Both the position numbers and the translations under genes were made by a program. Positions 26,058-34,751 of a DNA stretch of 42,621 nt are shown in pieces. The stretch comes from Agromyces albus (GTDB taxonomy: Bacteria > Actinomycetota > Actinomycetes > Actinomycetales > Microbacteriaceae), in contig NZ_SDPN01000036.1 of assembly GCF_004134825.1 (NCBI RefSeq), positions 1 through 42,621 on the forward strand. Reading direction: 5' to 3'. Positions within the stretch are counted from its first letter, which is position 1; each line of letters starts with the position of its first letter. The notes below the pieces were generated by a model. It searched no databases, was not told the origin of the DNA, and saw nothing but the letters and a program-made list of their open reading frames with translations.

Positions 26058-26663
26058 CTACGGGCGATGCCGTGCAAAGGCGCTGCGGAAGAGGAAGGCG
26101 GCGACGTAGGCGCCGACCGAGAAGCCGATGGTTCCCATGATCACCAGGAACGGCGGGAAGAGCACGCTGATGCACACGAGCGCCACCGGGATCATCACCA
26201 AGCCGAACGTGCGCACGGGCTCTGCGGCGGCGAGCAGCATGGCGTTCTTCAGGGTGCGGCGGATGCCGTCGTCGAATGTCGCCACGAGTGCCATGGCATA
26301 GAGGAACGCCGCGAAGAGGAAGACGGCGGCGAGCGCGGAGATCACGCCGGCAGCGGTGCCCAGCGCCGTGGGCGTGGACAACCAGAACACGGCGCTGAAC
26401 AGCAGCAGCGCGATCGGCACCAGCAGGGCGAGGCCGGTGAGCGCGCCGCGGCGGAAGTTGCGCATGAACGCGGGGAAGAAGTCGGCCACAGGTCGGCCGG
26501 TCTCGTCGTCGGAGTAGCGGATGGCGACCTCGAACAGCGCACTCGTCGCGGCGCCGATCGTGACGATCGGAATGCACGAGACGAGGTACATCAGATTCAG
26601 TGCGACGAACTCGATGAACGTCGACAGGCCCTGCACGGAGCGACTGTTCGGGTCGATCCTCAT
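26058..26663 (-). CDS. DUF624 (YesL-like) membrane protein
   Basis: 201 residues with about five hydrophobic helices ('FIEFVALNLMYLVSCIPIVTIGAATSALF', 'LTGLALLVPIALLLFSAVFW', 'VISALAAVFLFAAFLYAMALVATF', 'FGLVMIPVALVCISVLFPPFLVIMGTIGF'). The N-terminal 'NLMYLVSCIPIVTIGAATSALF' segment is the DUF624/YesL signature. Members are usually encoded beside Lpl/Ytc-type oligosaccharide transporters (Bacillus yesL among them) and are thought to assist these transporters; the mechanism is unknown. Its start overlaps the stop of the second lacI (ATGA), so it is the last gene of the GH95 operon and is convergent with binding protein copy 2. Confidence 0.9.
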   Translation of the reverse strand: MRIDPNSRSVQGLSTFIEFVALNLMYLVSCIPIVTIGAATSALFEVAIRYSDDETGRPVADFFPAFMRNFRRGALTGLALLVPIALLLFSAVFWLSTPTALGTAAGVISALAAVFLFAAFLYAMALVATFDDGIRRTLKNAMLLAAAEPVRTFGLVMIPVALVCISVLFPPFLVIMGTIGFSVGAYVAAFLFRSAFARHRP

Positions 26664-27664
26664 CGGCCGGCGACCTCCGCCCGCTCGGGCTCGGACGCGC
26701 CGCGCGACGAGGCGAGAACCGCCGGCAGCAGGCGCACCTTCGGAGTGCTCTCACCGGCGAGCAGCGCGATGATCGCCTGCGTGGCTGCGCTTCCGAGCCC
26801 CTCCGCCGGCAGGTCGATGCTGTCGACCAGGGTGGGCACGGTGCGCGCGATGTCCGACGGGCAGAGGGCAATGGCCTCCAGGCCGTCGATCGTCGCGGCG
26901 CGCGCCGCGATGTGCGCGAGTGCACCCTCGTTGTGGATGAAGAGTCCCGTCACATCGGGGTGCTCGGCGAGCACGGCGTTCAGCACCCGGACGGACTCGT
27001 GAGTGGTCGGGCACTGATGCACCGTCGCCGGGACGTCGTGCTCCGCGCACGCGGCGAGGAAGCCGCGGGAGAGTCGTTCGGCATAGGAGGTGTGCCGGTC
27101 GATCACCTCGCGCGGCGAGCCGAGCAGGGCGACCCGGCGGTGGCCCAGTGCGATCAGCCGCTCGGCGGCCATGCGGCCGGCGGCCTCGAAGTCGAAATCG
27201 ACGCAGGTCAGTTCCTCAGCACCGCGGGGCAGGCCGACCAGCACGCTCGGGGTGGCGAGTTCACGCAGTGTGGCGATGCGGGGATCGTCGGACTCGACAT
27301 CCATCAACAGCAGCGCGTCGACCATCGAGGCGCGGGTCGCCCGGTGCAGACCCTCGGCGTCGTCGCTGGTCAGTAGCAGGATGTCGTACTGGTGCATGCG
27401 TGCCTCGCGCACGATGCCGGCGACGATCTCCATGACGACGTGCACGTCGACTCCGGAGCGCAGCGGTGCCTGCAGCCCGATCACGTTCGTGGATCGCGAC
27501 GCGAGAGACCGGGCGCTCGCGTGCGGTCGGTACTCGAGTGCGTCGATCGCGCGTTCGACGCGTTCCTTCGTGTCCTGCGAGATCGTTCTCTTGCCGCTCA
27601 TCACATATGAGACGGTCGAGATGGAGACCCCGGCGGCCTGTGCGACGTCTGCGATGGTCACCAT
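26660..27664 (-). CDS. LacI-family transcriptional regulator 2
   Basis: 334 residues. DNA-binding head 'TIADVAQAAGVSISTVSYVMSGKRTISQDTKERV' and hinge 'LEYRPHASARSLASRSTN'; the effector domain is alignable over its length with LacI 1 ('YDILLLTSDDAEGLHRATRASMVDALLLMDVESDDPRIATL', 'CVDFDFEAAGRMAAERL'). The first two helices, 'AGVSISTVSY', are identical in the two regulators, so both may bind the same TCGAAGCGCTTCGA sites while sensing different ligands. It is sandwiched between GH95 (7-base overlap) and DUF624 (4-base overlap), so it is produced together with its own target operon, and operator F in front of GH95 would give autoregulation. Confidence 0.95.
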   Translation of the reverse strand: MVTIADVAQAAGVSISTVSYVMSGKRTISQDTKERVERAIDALEYRPHASARSLASRSTNVIGLQAPLRSGVDVHVVMEIVAGIVREARMHQYDILLLTSDDAEGLHRATRASMVDALLLMDVESDDPRIATLRELATPSVLVGLPRGAEELTCVDFDFEAAGRMAAERLIALGHRRVALLGSPREVIDRHTSYAERLSRGFLAACAEHDVPATVHQCPTTHESVRVLNAVLAEHPDVTGLFIHNEGALAHIAARAATIDGLEAIALCPSDIARTVPTLVDSIDLPAEGLGSAATQAIIALLAGESTPKVRLLPAVLASSRGASEPERAEVAGR

Positions 27665-29991
27665 CGGTTCCCCCTCGGTTCAATGAGAGTGGGCTGTCCT
27701 GCAGTGAGGACGACGGATCGGATGCCGATCCCGGGCCCGCTCATCTCTATTGTGGTGTGCCCATCGCTGCGAAGCCGCACGTTCGCCACCTCGCCGCGCT
27801 CCCAGTCGATGTCGACGGTCACGCCGCCTCTCGCGCACAGTCCGCGCACGCTTCCGGTCGGCCAGTGCGGGGGCAACGCGGGCAGCAGCAGCATCCGCTC
27901 TTCGTGCGATTGCAGCAGCGCCTCTGCGACGCCGGCGGTGAGACCGATGTTCCCGTCGATCTGGAACGGCGGGTGTGCGCTGAACCCGTTCGCGTACAGG
28001 CCGCCGCGGTGCCCGTGGCCGTCGACGGGCGCCGGACGCAGGGCCATCGTGAGCTGTTCGTGCACGCGTGCGCCGTCGCCGAGCCGCGCCCACATCGCGG
28101 TGCGCCAGGCCAGCGCCCATCCGGTCGATTCCTGCCCGCGGGAGAGGATGGATGCCGCCGCTGCGGCGGCGAGCGTCGGGGTGCCGGACGGTGTGATCTG
28201 GGCGAGGGGGAACAGGCCGACGAGATGCGACAGGTGCCGGTGGTGCGGCTCGGTGTCCTCTCGGGGCCGGTCCCATTCGCGCAGGGTGCCGTCGTCATCG
28301 ACCGCGAGGTCGGGGAGCGCGGCGACGAGAGCGAGCAGCTCGGCGATCCACGACTCGTCGACGCCGAGCACGGTCGCCGCCTGCGCGCAGGCCGTCGCCA
28401 GGGCACGCAGGAGCGCGACGTCCATCGTCGAGGACTCGCCGACGCCGGTCACGGTCCCGTCGTCTGCGAGGAAGTGGTTCTCGGGCGAGGTCGAGGGGCT
28501 GGTGTACGTCCGGGAGCCGTCGCCCTGGATCCACGACAGCGCGAACTGCGCGGCCGAGGCGAGTACCGGCCACGACTGCGCGCGCAGCTCGTCGAGGTCG
28601 CCGGTGAACGCGTAGCGGTCCCACAGGTGCAGGCTCAGCCAGACGCCGCCCATCGGCCAGAACGCCCAAGCCGGGTCACCGTGGCCCGCTCCGACCGGTG
28701 CCGCGTGCCCCCAGGCGTCGGAGTTGTGATGCGCCACCCAGCCGTCGGCGCCGTGCAGCTCGCGCGCCACGGTGGCACCGGATCCTGCCGCGAGTCGCCG
28801 GATGAACCGCAGCAACGGGGTGTGGCACTCGCTGAGCGCCGTCGTCTCGGCGGCCCAGTACGCCATCTGCAGATTGATGTTCGTCGTGTACGCGCTCGAC
28901 CACGGGCCTGGAAGCTCGGCGTTCCACAGGCCCTGCAGCGTGAGCGGCAGCCCGGTGTGCCGCGACGAGGACAGCAGCAGATAGCGGCCGTAGTGGAAGA
29001 GGAGGGCGGCGAGCCCGGGATCGGGGCGCTCCTGCGCGGCCGAGATGCGCTCCTCGGTGCTGAGCTCGACGGCATCGTCTGCGGACGGGAGCGTCACTGC
29101 GCAGCGCAGATACAGCTCCCGGTGTGCGGCGACGTGCGCCTCGTGTCGCCGGGCGGCCTCGGCGGCCGCATCGGCCCCGATCTCGCCCAAGGCCGCGACG
29201 GCCCTGGTCGCGGCATCGGCATCCGACTCCGGCTCACCGGGAATCGACGGCGCGGTCGCGGTGCCGATGACGAACGTGTGGGTGCGCGCGGGCTCGGTGA
29301 CCAGCATCCCGTGCTCGATGGATGCCGCGCCCGCCGACCGTACGGCGAGCGCGCCGCTGCGCCCCTCGCCGTAGCGGACCGGCTCGGGCGTGGTCGCATG
29401 CCCCGGGGCCACGTCGATCGGCAGCATCAGTTCACGGACGAGGCCGTTCGTCACGGCGGTATCCGGCCCGGCCGGTCGAAGCAGGCTTCCGACGCGCAGC
29501 CGCACGCGCACCGGAGCATCCGACTCGATTCGATGCACGATCGCGCCGCCGGCGGAGTCGGCCCAGGTCTCGTGGCGCACGCGCCCGTATTCGAGCCGGG
29601 CGGTCGCCGTCGTGAGGTCGAGACGGCGCCGGCATTCGTCGTCGAAGACGCCGTCGACCTCGACGTCGATCCAGCCGAGCGGCAGGAACGCCTGCACCCA
29701 CGGAGTCTGCTGACGCAGGAGGAGCCGTTCGGCCTCTGCTGCATCGCCGCGAGCGATGGCGGCGCGCACCGTTTCGAGTGCAGCGTCACCGCGATCGGCC
29801 ACGCCGGCCAGTGGATCGCCGGGAATGCCGGACCACGCGGTGATGTCGTTCAGCCACAGCCGCTCTGCGCCGCTGCGGCCCTGACAGGATGCCCCGCGCA
29901 CGCCGTTGCCCACCGGAAATGCGTCGGTCCACCGCGCGGCGCTGCGATCGGAACGCAGCACGTGGAGGGCTTCTCGAAGCGTCGTGGACAT
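27658..29991 (-). CDS. GH95 alpha-L-fucosidase (or alpha-L-galactosidase)
   Basis: 777 residues from the ATG at 29991. GH95 inverting enzymes remove alpha-1,2-linked L-fucose, for example from xyloglucan galactose side chains; some members act on L-galactose. Family residues are all present: Asn371 and Asn373 in 'YTTNINLQMAYW', the acid Glu504 in 'PSTSPENHFLA' and Asp679 in 'PPFQIDGNIGLT', equivalent to N421/N423/E566/D766 of Bifidobacterium AfcA. N-terminal beta domain ('WTDAFPVGNGVRGA'), then an (alpha/alpha)6 barrel. No signal peptide. First gene of the GH95–lacI–DUF624 operon, divergent from GH42, and only 12 bases from its putative -10 box, so its mRNA may be nearly leaderless. Confidence 0.95.
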   Translation of the reverse strand: MSTTLREALHVLRSDRSAARWTDAFPVGNGVRGASCQGRSGAERLWLNDITAWSGIPGDPLAGVADRGDAALETVRAAIARGDAAEAERLLLRQQTPWVQAFLPLGWIDVEVDGVFDDECRRRLDLTTATARLEYGRVRHETWADSAGGAIVHRIESDAPVRVRLRVGSLLRPAGPDTAVTNGLVRELMLPIDVAPGHATTPEPVRYGEGRSGALAVRSAGAASIEHGMLVTEPARTHTFVIGTATAPSIPGEPESDADAATRAVAALGEIGADAAAEAARRHEAHVAAHRELYLRCAVTLPSADDAVELSTEERISAAQERPDPGLAALLFHYGRYLLLSSSRHTGLPLTLQGLWNAELPGPWSSAYTTNINLQMAYWAAETTALSECHTPLLRFIRRLAAGSGATVARELHGADGWVAHHNSDAWGHAAPVGAGHGDPAWAFWPMGGVWLSLHLWDRYAFTGDLDELRAQSWPVLASAAQFALSWIQGDGSRTYTSPSTSPENHFLADDGTVTGVGESSTMDVALLRALATACAQAATVLGVDESWIAELLALVAALPDLAVDDDGTLREWDRPREDTEPHHRHLSHLVGLFPLAQITPSGTPTLAAAAAASILSRGQESTGWALAWRTAMWARLGDGARVHEQLTMALRPAPVDGHGHRGGLYANGFSAHPPFQIDGNIGLTAGVAEALLQSHEERMLLLPALPPHWPTGSVRGLCARGGVTVDIDWERGEVANVRLRSDGHTTIEMSGPGIGIRSVVLTAGQPTLIEPRGNRW

Positions 29992-30003
29992 CGGCACGTG
30001 GCT

Positions 30004-30009
30004 AGTATA
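30004..30009 (-). promoter_or_regulatory. Putative -10 box of the GH95 operon
   Basis: TATACT on the minus strand, ending 12 bases from the GH95 ATG; transcription would start within about 5-7 bases of the start codon. No convincing -35 hexamer is visible. The same AT-rich stretch (TAGTAT, 30003-30008, plus strand) may serve the divergent GH42 gene. Confidence 0.5.
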
Positions 30010-30020
30010 TGGTCTCGTTG

Positions 30021-30034
30021 TTGAAGCGCTTCGA
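30021..30034. promoter_or_regulatory. LacI-type operator F
   Basis: TTGAAGCGCTTCGA, one base from the perfect palindrome, in the 54-base gap between the divergent GH95 and GH42 genes. A single bound repressor here could control both operons. Confidence 0.85.
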
Positions 30035-30045
30035 CAATCGCGAAG

Positions 30046-32130
30046 ATGAGAGAGAAGATGTCGATGGAGACACCTGCCACCGGCGCGTTCGGGACCTTGA
30101 CGGCCGAACGCGGCATCCTGTTCGGCGGCGACTACAACCCCGAGCAGTGGGAGCCGTCTGTCTGGCTGGAGGACGTCGAGCTGATGCAGCAGGCCGGCGT
30201 CAACCTGGTCACGGTCGGCGTCTTCAGCTGGGCGCGCATCGAGCCGTCGCCCGGCGTGCGCGACTTCGCCTGGCTCGATGAGGTGCTCGACCTGCTGCAC
30301 GCTGCCGGCATCGCCGTCGACCTCGCCACGCCCACCGCGTCGCCGCCGCCCTGGCTCGGCGTGCGGCATCCCGAGACCCTGCCCGTCGACCCCGACGGCG
30401 TGCGCCTGGTCGCCGGCTCGCGCAACCAGTTCTCCCCCGCGTCGACGGTCTATCGCGAGCACGCGCTCGCGATCACGCGCGACCTCGCCGCGAGGTACGC
30501 CGATCATCCGGCCGTGCACATGTGGCACGTCGGCAACGAGTTCGGACAACTCGACTTCGGCGATGAGGCCGCCCGCGAGTTCCGCAGCTGGCTTCGTGCT
30601 CGCTACGGCACCATCGAGCAGCTCAACGAGGCCTGGGCGACGACCTTCTGGTCGCAGCGATACGACGACTTCGAAGAGATCATGCCGCCGCGGCGAATGC
30701 CGTACCTCGTCAACCCGACGCAGTCGCTCGACTTCCGTCGGTACACCTCCGACCAGTTGCTGCGCTGCTATGTCGAACTCCGCGACACGATCCGGGACGC
30801 CGGGGCCAGGCATCCGATCACGACGAACTTCATGGGGCTGTTCGACCATGTCGACTACCGGTCATGGGCCGGCGAGGTCGACGTCATCGCCGACGACCAG
30901 TACCCCGACCCGACCGACCCGGACTCACCCGCCGACTACGCCCTCGTGCAGGACCTGATGCGCTCCCTCGGCGGGGGGCGTCCGTGGATGCTCATGGAGC
31001 AGGCCGCCACCATGTCGTGGCGGCCGCACAACGTGCCGAAGTCGCCCGCGCGCGCCCGGCTCGACTCGCTGCAGGCCGTCGCGCGCGGCGCCGACGGCAT
31101 CTGCTACTTCCAGTGGCGCCAGTCCCGCGCCGGGTCGGAGCGCTTCCACTCGGGGATGCTGCCCCACGCCGGCGCCGATACCGAGGTCTTCGCCGGGATC
31201 TGCCGGCAGGGCGCCGAGCTGCAAGCGCTCCGCGAGGTCGTCGGCACCACGGTATCCGCCGACGTCGCACTGCTCTTCGACTGGACGAGCTGGTGGGCCG
31301 GCGAGACACAGGGCCGGCCCACCGATCGGCTCTCCACCCTCGAGCAGCTCAGGCGTTGGTATCGCGAATTGTGGCGACGCGGCATCTCCGCCGACATCGT
31401 CGCGCCGGGTGACGACCTCTCGGCCTACCGCGCGATCATCGTGCCGCACAGCTACGTCATCGAGCCGGCCGCCGCCGCCGCGCTGCACGAGGCCGTCGCC
31501 GCCGGCGCTCACCTGGCGATCGGTCCGTTCAGCGGTGTCGCCGACGCACGCGGTCACATCCTGCAGGGCAGATCGCCGGTGCTGCTGCGCGACCTCGTCG
31601 GCGTGAGCGGCGAGGAATGGTGCCCGCTGCCCGGCACGACGCCGATTCGCGCCGCGGCGGGCTGGACTCCCGACGGCGAGCTCGCGGCCTCGATCATCGC
31701 GGAGAAGCTGCGCGCCGACGGCGCCGAGGTCTGCGCGACGTTCGCGACCGGCCTCCTCGCCGGCCGTCCCGCGGTCACCCGGAACGCAGTCGGGAAGGGC
31801 GTCGCCTGGTACGTCGGCGCGGTGCCGTCGGACGACCTGCTGTCGGCGGTGCTGCACGAGGTGCTCGCACGCTCCGGGGTGCGCGGCGCCCTGCAGCCGT
31901 CTGCCGAGGCACACGACCTGCCTGCCGACGCGCGCGACGGGCTCCTGCCACCCGGCCTCCAGGCGGTGCGTCGCGGTTCCCTCCTGTTCCTGCTGAACCA
32001 CGGGGACGAACCCGTCTCCGTCGCCGTGCCGGCCGGCGCGGTCGACCTCCTGACCGATGAGCGCACCGGAGCCACCATCGTCGTGGCACCCGAAGACGCG
32101 AGAGTGCTGAGCGAAAGGCGAACGGCGTGA
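30046..32130 (+). CDS. GH42 beta-galactosidase (intracellular)
   Basis: 694 residues if the ATG at 30046 is used; in-frame ATGs at 30058 and 30064 (MSMETP / METPAT) sit better behind GAGAGAAG, so the true start may be there. Barrel signatures: 'GILFGGDYNPEQW', 'VNLVTVGVFSWARIEP', acid/base Glu165 in 'MWHVGNEFGQ' (most homologues read NEYG) and nucleophile Glu318 in 'WMLMEQAATMSWRPHN'. Then the trimerisation-type alpha/beta domain ('VALLFDWTSWWAGE', 'DDLSAYRAIIVP', 'VGAVPSDD') and a small beta domain. No signal peptide. It should remove beta-galactose exposed when GH95 has taken off fucose; alpha-L-arabinopyranosidase activity also occurs in this family. It overlaps the following GH3 by four bases (GTGA). 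Confidence 0.94.
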   Translation: MREKMSMETPATGAFGTLTAERGILFGGDYNPEQWEPSVWLEDVELMQQAGVNLVTVGVFSWARIEPSPGVRDFAWLDEVLDLLHAAGIAVDLATPTASPPPWLGVRHPETLPVDPDGVRLVAGSRNQFSPASTVYREHALAITRDLAARYADHPAVHMWHVGNEFGQLDFGDEAAREFRSWLRARYGTIEQLNEAWATTFWSQRYDDFEEIMPPRRMPYLVNPTQSLDFRRYTSDQLLRCYVELRDTIRDAGARHPITTNFMGLFDHVDYRSWAGEVDVIADDQYPDPTDPDSPADYALVQDLMRSLGGGRPWMLMEQAATMSWRPHNVPKSPARARLDSLQAVARGADGICYFQWRQSRAGSERFHSGMLPHAGADTEVFAGICRQGAELQALREVVGTTVSADVALLFDWTSWWAGETQGRPTDRLSTLEQLRRWYRELWRRGISADIVAPGDDLSAYRAIIVPHSYVIEPAAAAALHEAVAAGAHLAIGPFSGVADARGHILQGRSPVLLRDLVGVSGEEWCPLPGTTPIRAAAGWTPDGELAASIIAEKLRADGAEVCATFATGLLAGRPAVTRNAVGKGVAWYVGAVPSDDLLSAVLHEVLARSGVRGALQPSAEAHDLPADARDGLLPPGLQAVRRGSLLFLLNHGDEPVSVAVPAGAVDLLTDERTGATIVVAPEDARVLSERRTA

Positions 32131-34712
32131 ACTTCACGGATGAGTACGTTGACGAGACCGGGCAAGACGTCCCTGCTCGCGCCGCGATTACGGGCGACGC
32201 GTTCCGCCACGCGTTCCGCGACCCGAGCAGACCGGTCGCGGAACGTGCCGGCGACCTGCTCGGCCGCCTGACCCGCGAAGAGCGGATCGCGATGCTGCAC
32301 CAGGTGGCGCCCGCGATCGAGCGGCTCGGGATCGCCGAGTTCCACACCGGCTGCGAGGCGCTGCACGGTGTGGCGTGGCTCGGCATGGCGACCGTGTTCC
32401 CCCAGCCGGTGGGCCTGGCCGCCTCGTGGGATGGCGACCTCCTCCGCCGAGTCGGCGAGGTCGTCTCCACCGAGGTCCGCGCGAAGAAGGCCGCCGACCC
32501 GTTGGTCAGCCTCAACGCGTGGGCGCCCGTCGTGAACACCCTGCGCCATCCCGCCTGGGGGCGCAACGAGGAGGGATACGCCGAGGACCCGCACCTGACG
32601 GCCCACCTGGCGACGGGGTACTGCCGCGGCATGCGTGGCGACCACGAGCGGGTCTGGCGCACGGTGCCGGCGCTCAAGCACTTCCTCGCCTACAACAACG
32701 AGACCGACCGCTCGGCCACGTCGTCGGAGATGTCGCTGCGCACGCTGCACGAGGAGGAGTTGCCGGCGTTCCGCGAACCCATCGAGGCGGGCGTGGCCGG
32801 CGGCATGATGCTCGCCTACAACCGCGTGAACGGCACGCCCGCGCATACGCAGCCGGAACTGGTCACCGAGGCGCGCAGCTGGTCGGACGAATCGCTTGCG
32901 GTCGTCTCGGATGCCGGTGCGCCGACGTTCCTCGTCAACATCCAGCGCGCGCAACCCGATCACGTGCACGGCGCCGCGGCGCTCGTGCGGTCGGGCGTCG
33001 ACTCGTTCACCGACGACGGTGCGAACGCCGTGCCCACCATCAACAACGTGACCGCTGCGCTCGAAGCGGGCCTGCTCGAGGAGGAGGACGTGGACCGGGC
33101 GGTGCTGCGGATGCTCGAACTGCGGGTGCGCACCGGCGAGTTCGACGGCGACGGCGACCCGTACGCGGCGATCGGGCCTGACGCGATCGATCTCCCGGCG
33201 GCCCGCGAGCTGGCCAGGGAGGCCGTCGGCCGCTCGGTGGTCGTGCTGCGCAATGACCGGCGTGTGCTGCCGCTGCGCCCGCCCGCGTCGATCGCGGTCG
33301 TCGGGCCCATGGCCGACGCCGTGCTGACCGACTGGTACTCGGGCACGCCGCCGTACTCCGTCGGACTCGCCTCCGCGCTCGCGGAGCGCTTCCCCGAGGC
33401 CGGCGTCGAGGTCGTGACCGGTGCTGACACGGTCGCGTTGCGTGCCGCCTCGAACGGCCGGTACGTCGTCGCCGACGAGGCCGGCGCCGTGGTCGAGGCG
33501 GCGGGCGACGGCGAGTCGGCCGCATCGCTCTTCGACGTCGTCGACTGGGGCGACGGCATCCTGACGCTGCGCTCCCACGCCAGTGGGGGCCTGCTCACGG
33601 GCGGGTCCTGGCCGATGCGGGCCGACGCCTCCCGGGTCGGCGGCTGGGTCGTGCAGGAGAGCTTCCTCCGTCACGTGCACGCCGACGGCACGTGGTCGCT
33701 GCTGCACCGCGGTTCCGGCCGCTGGGTGCGGGTAGTGCGCGATGCGGGCCTGCTCGTCGCTGAGGCGGTGACGCTCGCCGAAGCGGAGCGGTTCGACGTG
33801 CGCACCGTGCGAAGCGGAGTCGATGCGGTGGCGGATGCCGCGGCCGCGGCCGAGGTGGTGATCGTCGCCGTTGGCAACGATCCGCATCTCTCCGGCCGTG
33901 AGACGGAGGATCGCCCGCATCTCATGCTGCCCGACGCGGCGGTCGACGTGTGGCGGGCCGCCAGCGGGTCCTCAGAGCAGGCGGTGCTCGTGATCGTGTC
34001 GAGCTTTCCGTACGTGCTCGGCGACGCGGATGACGCGGCGACGATCGTGTGGAGCAGCCACGGCGGTCAGGAGCTCGGGCGCGGCCTCGTCGACGTGCTG
34101 TCGGGCGACCGGGAGCCCGAGGGACGCCTCACGCAGTCGTGGCCGGCCAACCCGGCACAGGCCGGCGACCTGTTCGACTACGACACGCTGCGCCAGCAGG
34201 CCACCTATCGGCACCGGCCCGGCCGGGCGGCCTTCGCGTTCGGACACGGGCTGACGTACTCGAACGTCGCCTACGAACGCGTCGAGCTCGTCGAGTCCGA
34301 GACGACGTCGCCGGCGCCGACGCACCGGCATCCCGCCCTCGTCGCCGCCCCCGGCGACCGCGACGTTCGCGCGCTCGTCACGGTGCGCAACCTCGGCGAC
34401 CGGGCGGCCGAGGAACTCGTGCAGCTCTACGCGCTGCCCGACCCGGCACTGCCCCTGGCGGCCCCACGCCGCCTGCTCGTGGCCTTCGAGCGCGTGCGCC
34501 TGGAGCCCGGCGAGGTGCGCGTGGTCGAGCTCGGGTTCGCGGCCGAGCGGCTCGCCGTGTGGGACGACGAGGTGCGCATCGACGGGGCACCCGACGACTG
34601 GGTGCACGCCGGGGCCCTGCGGGTGCAGCCGGGTGCGTACCGGATCGCCGCGGGTCCCTCGTGCGACGAACTGGCGCTGTCGGAGGTCCTGCACGTGGTC
34701 CCTCCGCGCTGA
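32127..34712 (+). CDS. GH3 beta-glycosidase with an inserted beta-trefoil-like domain
   Basis: 861 residues from a GTG start that overlaps the GH42 stop. Canonical order: TIM barrel (about 35-340) with 'KHFLAYNNETDR' and nucleophile Asp262 in 'AVVSDAGAPT'; alpha/beta sandwich from about 355 ('LAREAVGRSVVVLRNDRRVLPL', 'IAVVGPMAD'); FnIII at 735-850. Between about 433 and 562 an extra ~130-residue segment interrupts the sandwich, with repeats such as 'SNGRYVVADEAGAVVEA', 'LTLRSHASGGLLTGG' and 'WSLLHRGSGRWVRVV' that look like fascin/ricin-type beta-trefoil strands. The insertion point is where PA14 domains enter other GH3s. The sandwich resumes at 'EVVIVAVGNDPHLSGRETEDR'. It is cytoplasmic; likely beta-glucosidase or beta-xylosidase. 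Confidence 0.92.
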   Translation: MNFTDEYVDETGQDVPARAAITGDAFRHAFRDPSRPVAERAGDLLGRLTREERIAMLHQVAPAIERLGIAEFHTGCEALHGVAWLGMATVFPQPVGLAASWDGDLLRRVGEVVSTEVRAKKAADPLVSLNAWAPVVNTLRHPAWGRNEEGYAEDPHLTAHLATGYCRGMRGDHERVWRTVPALKHFLAYNNETDRSATSSEMSLRTLHEEELPAFREPIEAGVAGGMMLAYNRVNGTPAHTQPELVTEARSWSDESLAVVSDAGAPTFLVNIQRAQPDHVHGAAALVRSGVDSFTDDGANAVPTINNVTAALEAGLLEEEDVDRAVLRMLELRVRTGEFDGDGDPYAAIGPDAIDLPAARELAREAVGRSVVVLRNDRRVLPLRPPASIAVVGPMADAVLTDWYSGTPPYSVGLASALAERFPEAGVEVVTGADTVALRAASNGRYVVADEAGAVVEAAGDGESAASLFDVVDWGDGILTLRSHASGGLLTGGSWPMRADASRVGGWVVQESFLRHVHADGTWSLLHRGSGRWVRVVRDAGLLVAEAVTLAEAERFDVRTVRSGVDAVADAAAAAEVVIVAVGNDPHLSGRETEDRPHLMLPDAAVDVWRAASGSSEQAVLVIVSSFPYVLGDADDAATIVWSSHGGQELGRGLVDVLSGDREPEGRLTQSWPANPAQAGDLFDYDTLRQQATYRHRPGRAAFAFGHGLTYSNVAYERVELVESETTSPAPTHRHPALVAAPGDRDVRALVTVRNLGDRAAEELVQLYALPDPALPLAAPRRLLVAFERVRLEPGEVRVVELGFAAERLAVWDDEVRIDGAPDDWVHAGALRVQPGAYRIAAGPSCDELALSEVLHVVPPR

Positions 34713-34751
34713 CGTCGCGATCCGCAGCGCTCGCCCCGTGCGTCTGGCGGC

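Noticed and set aside
29973..29986. Further operator-like TCGAAGCG inside the GH95 start
   Set aside because: Only one half-site (TCGAAGCGTCGTGG); no palindrome, so not counted among the six operators.
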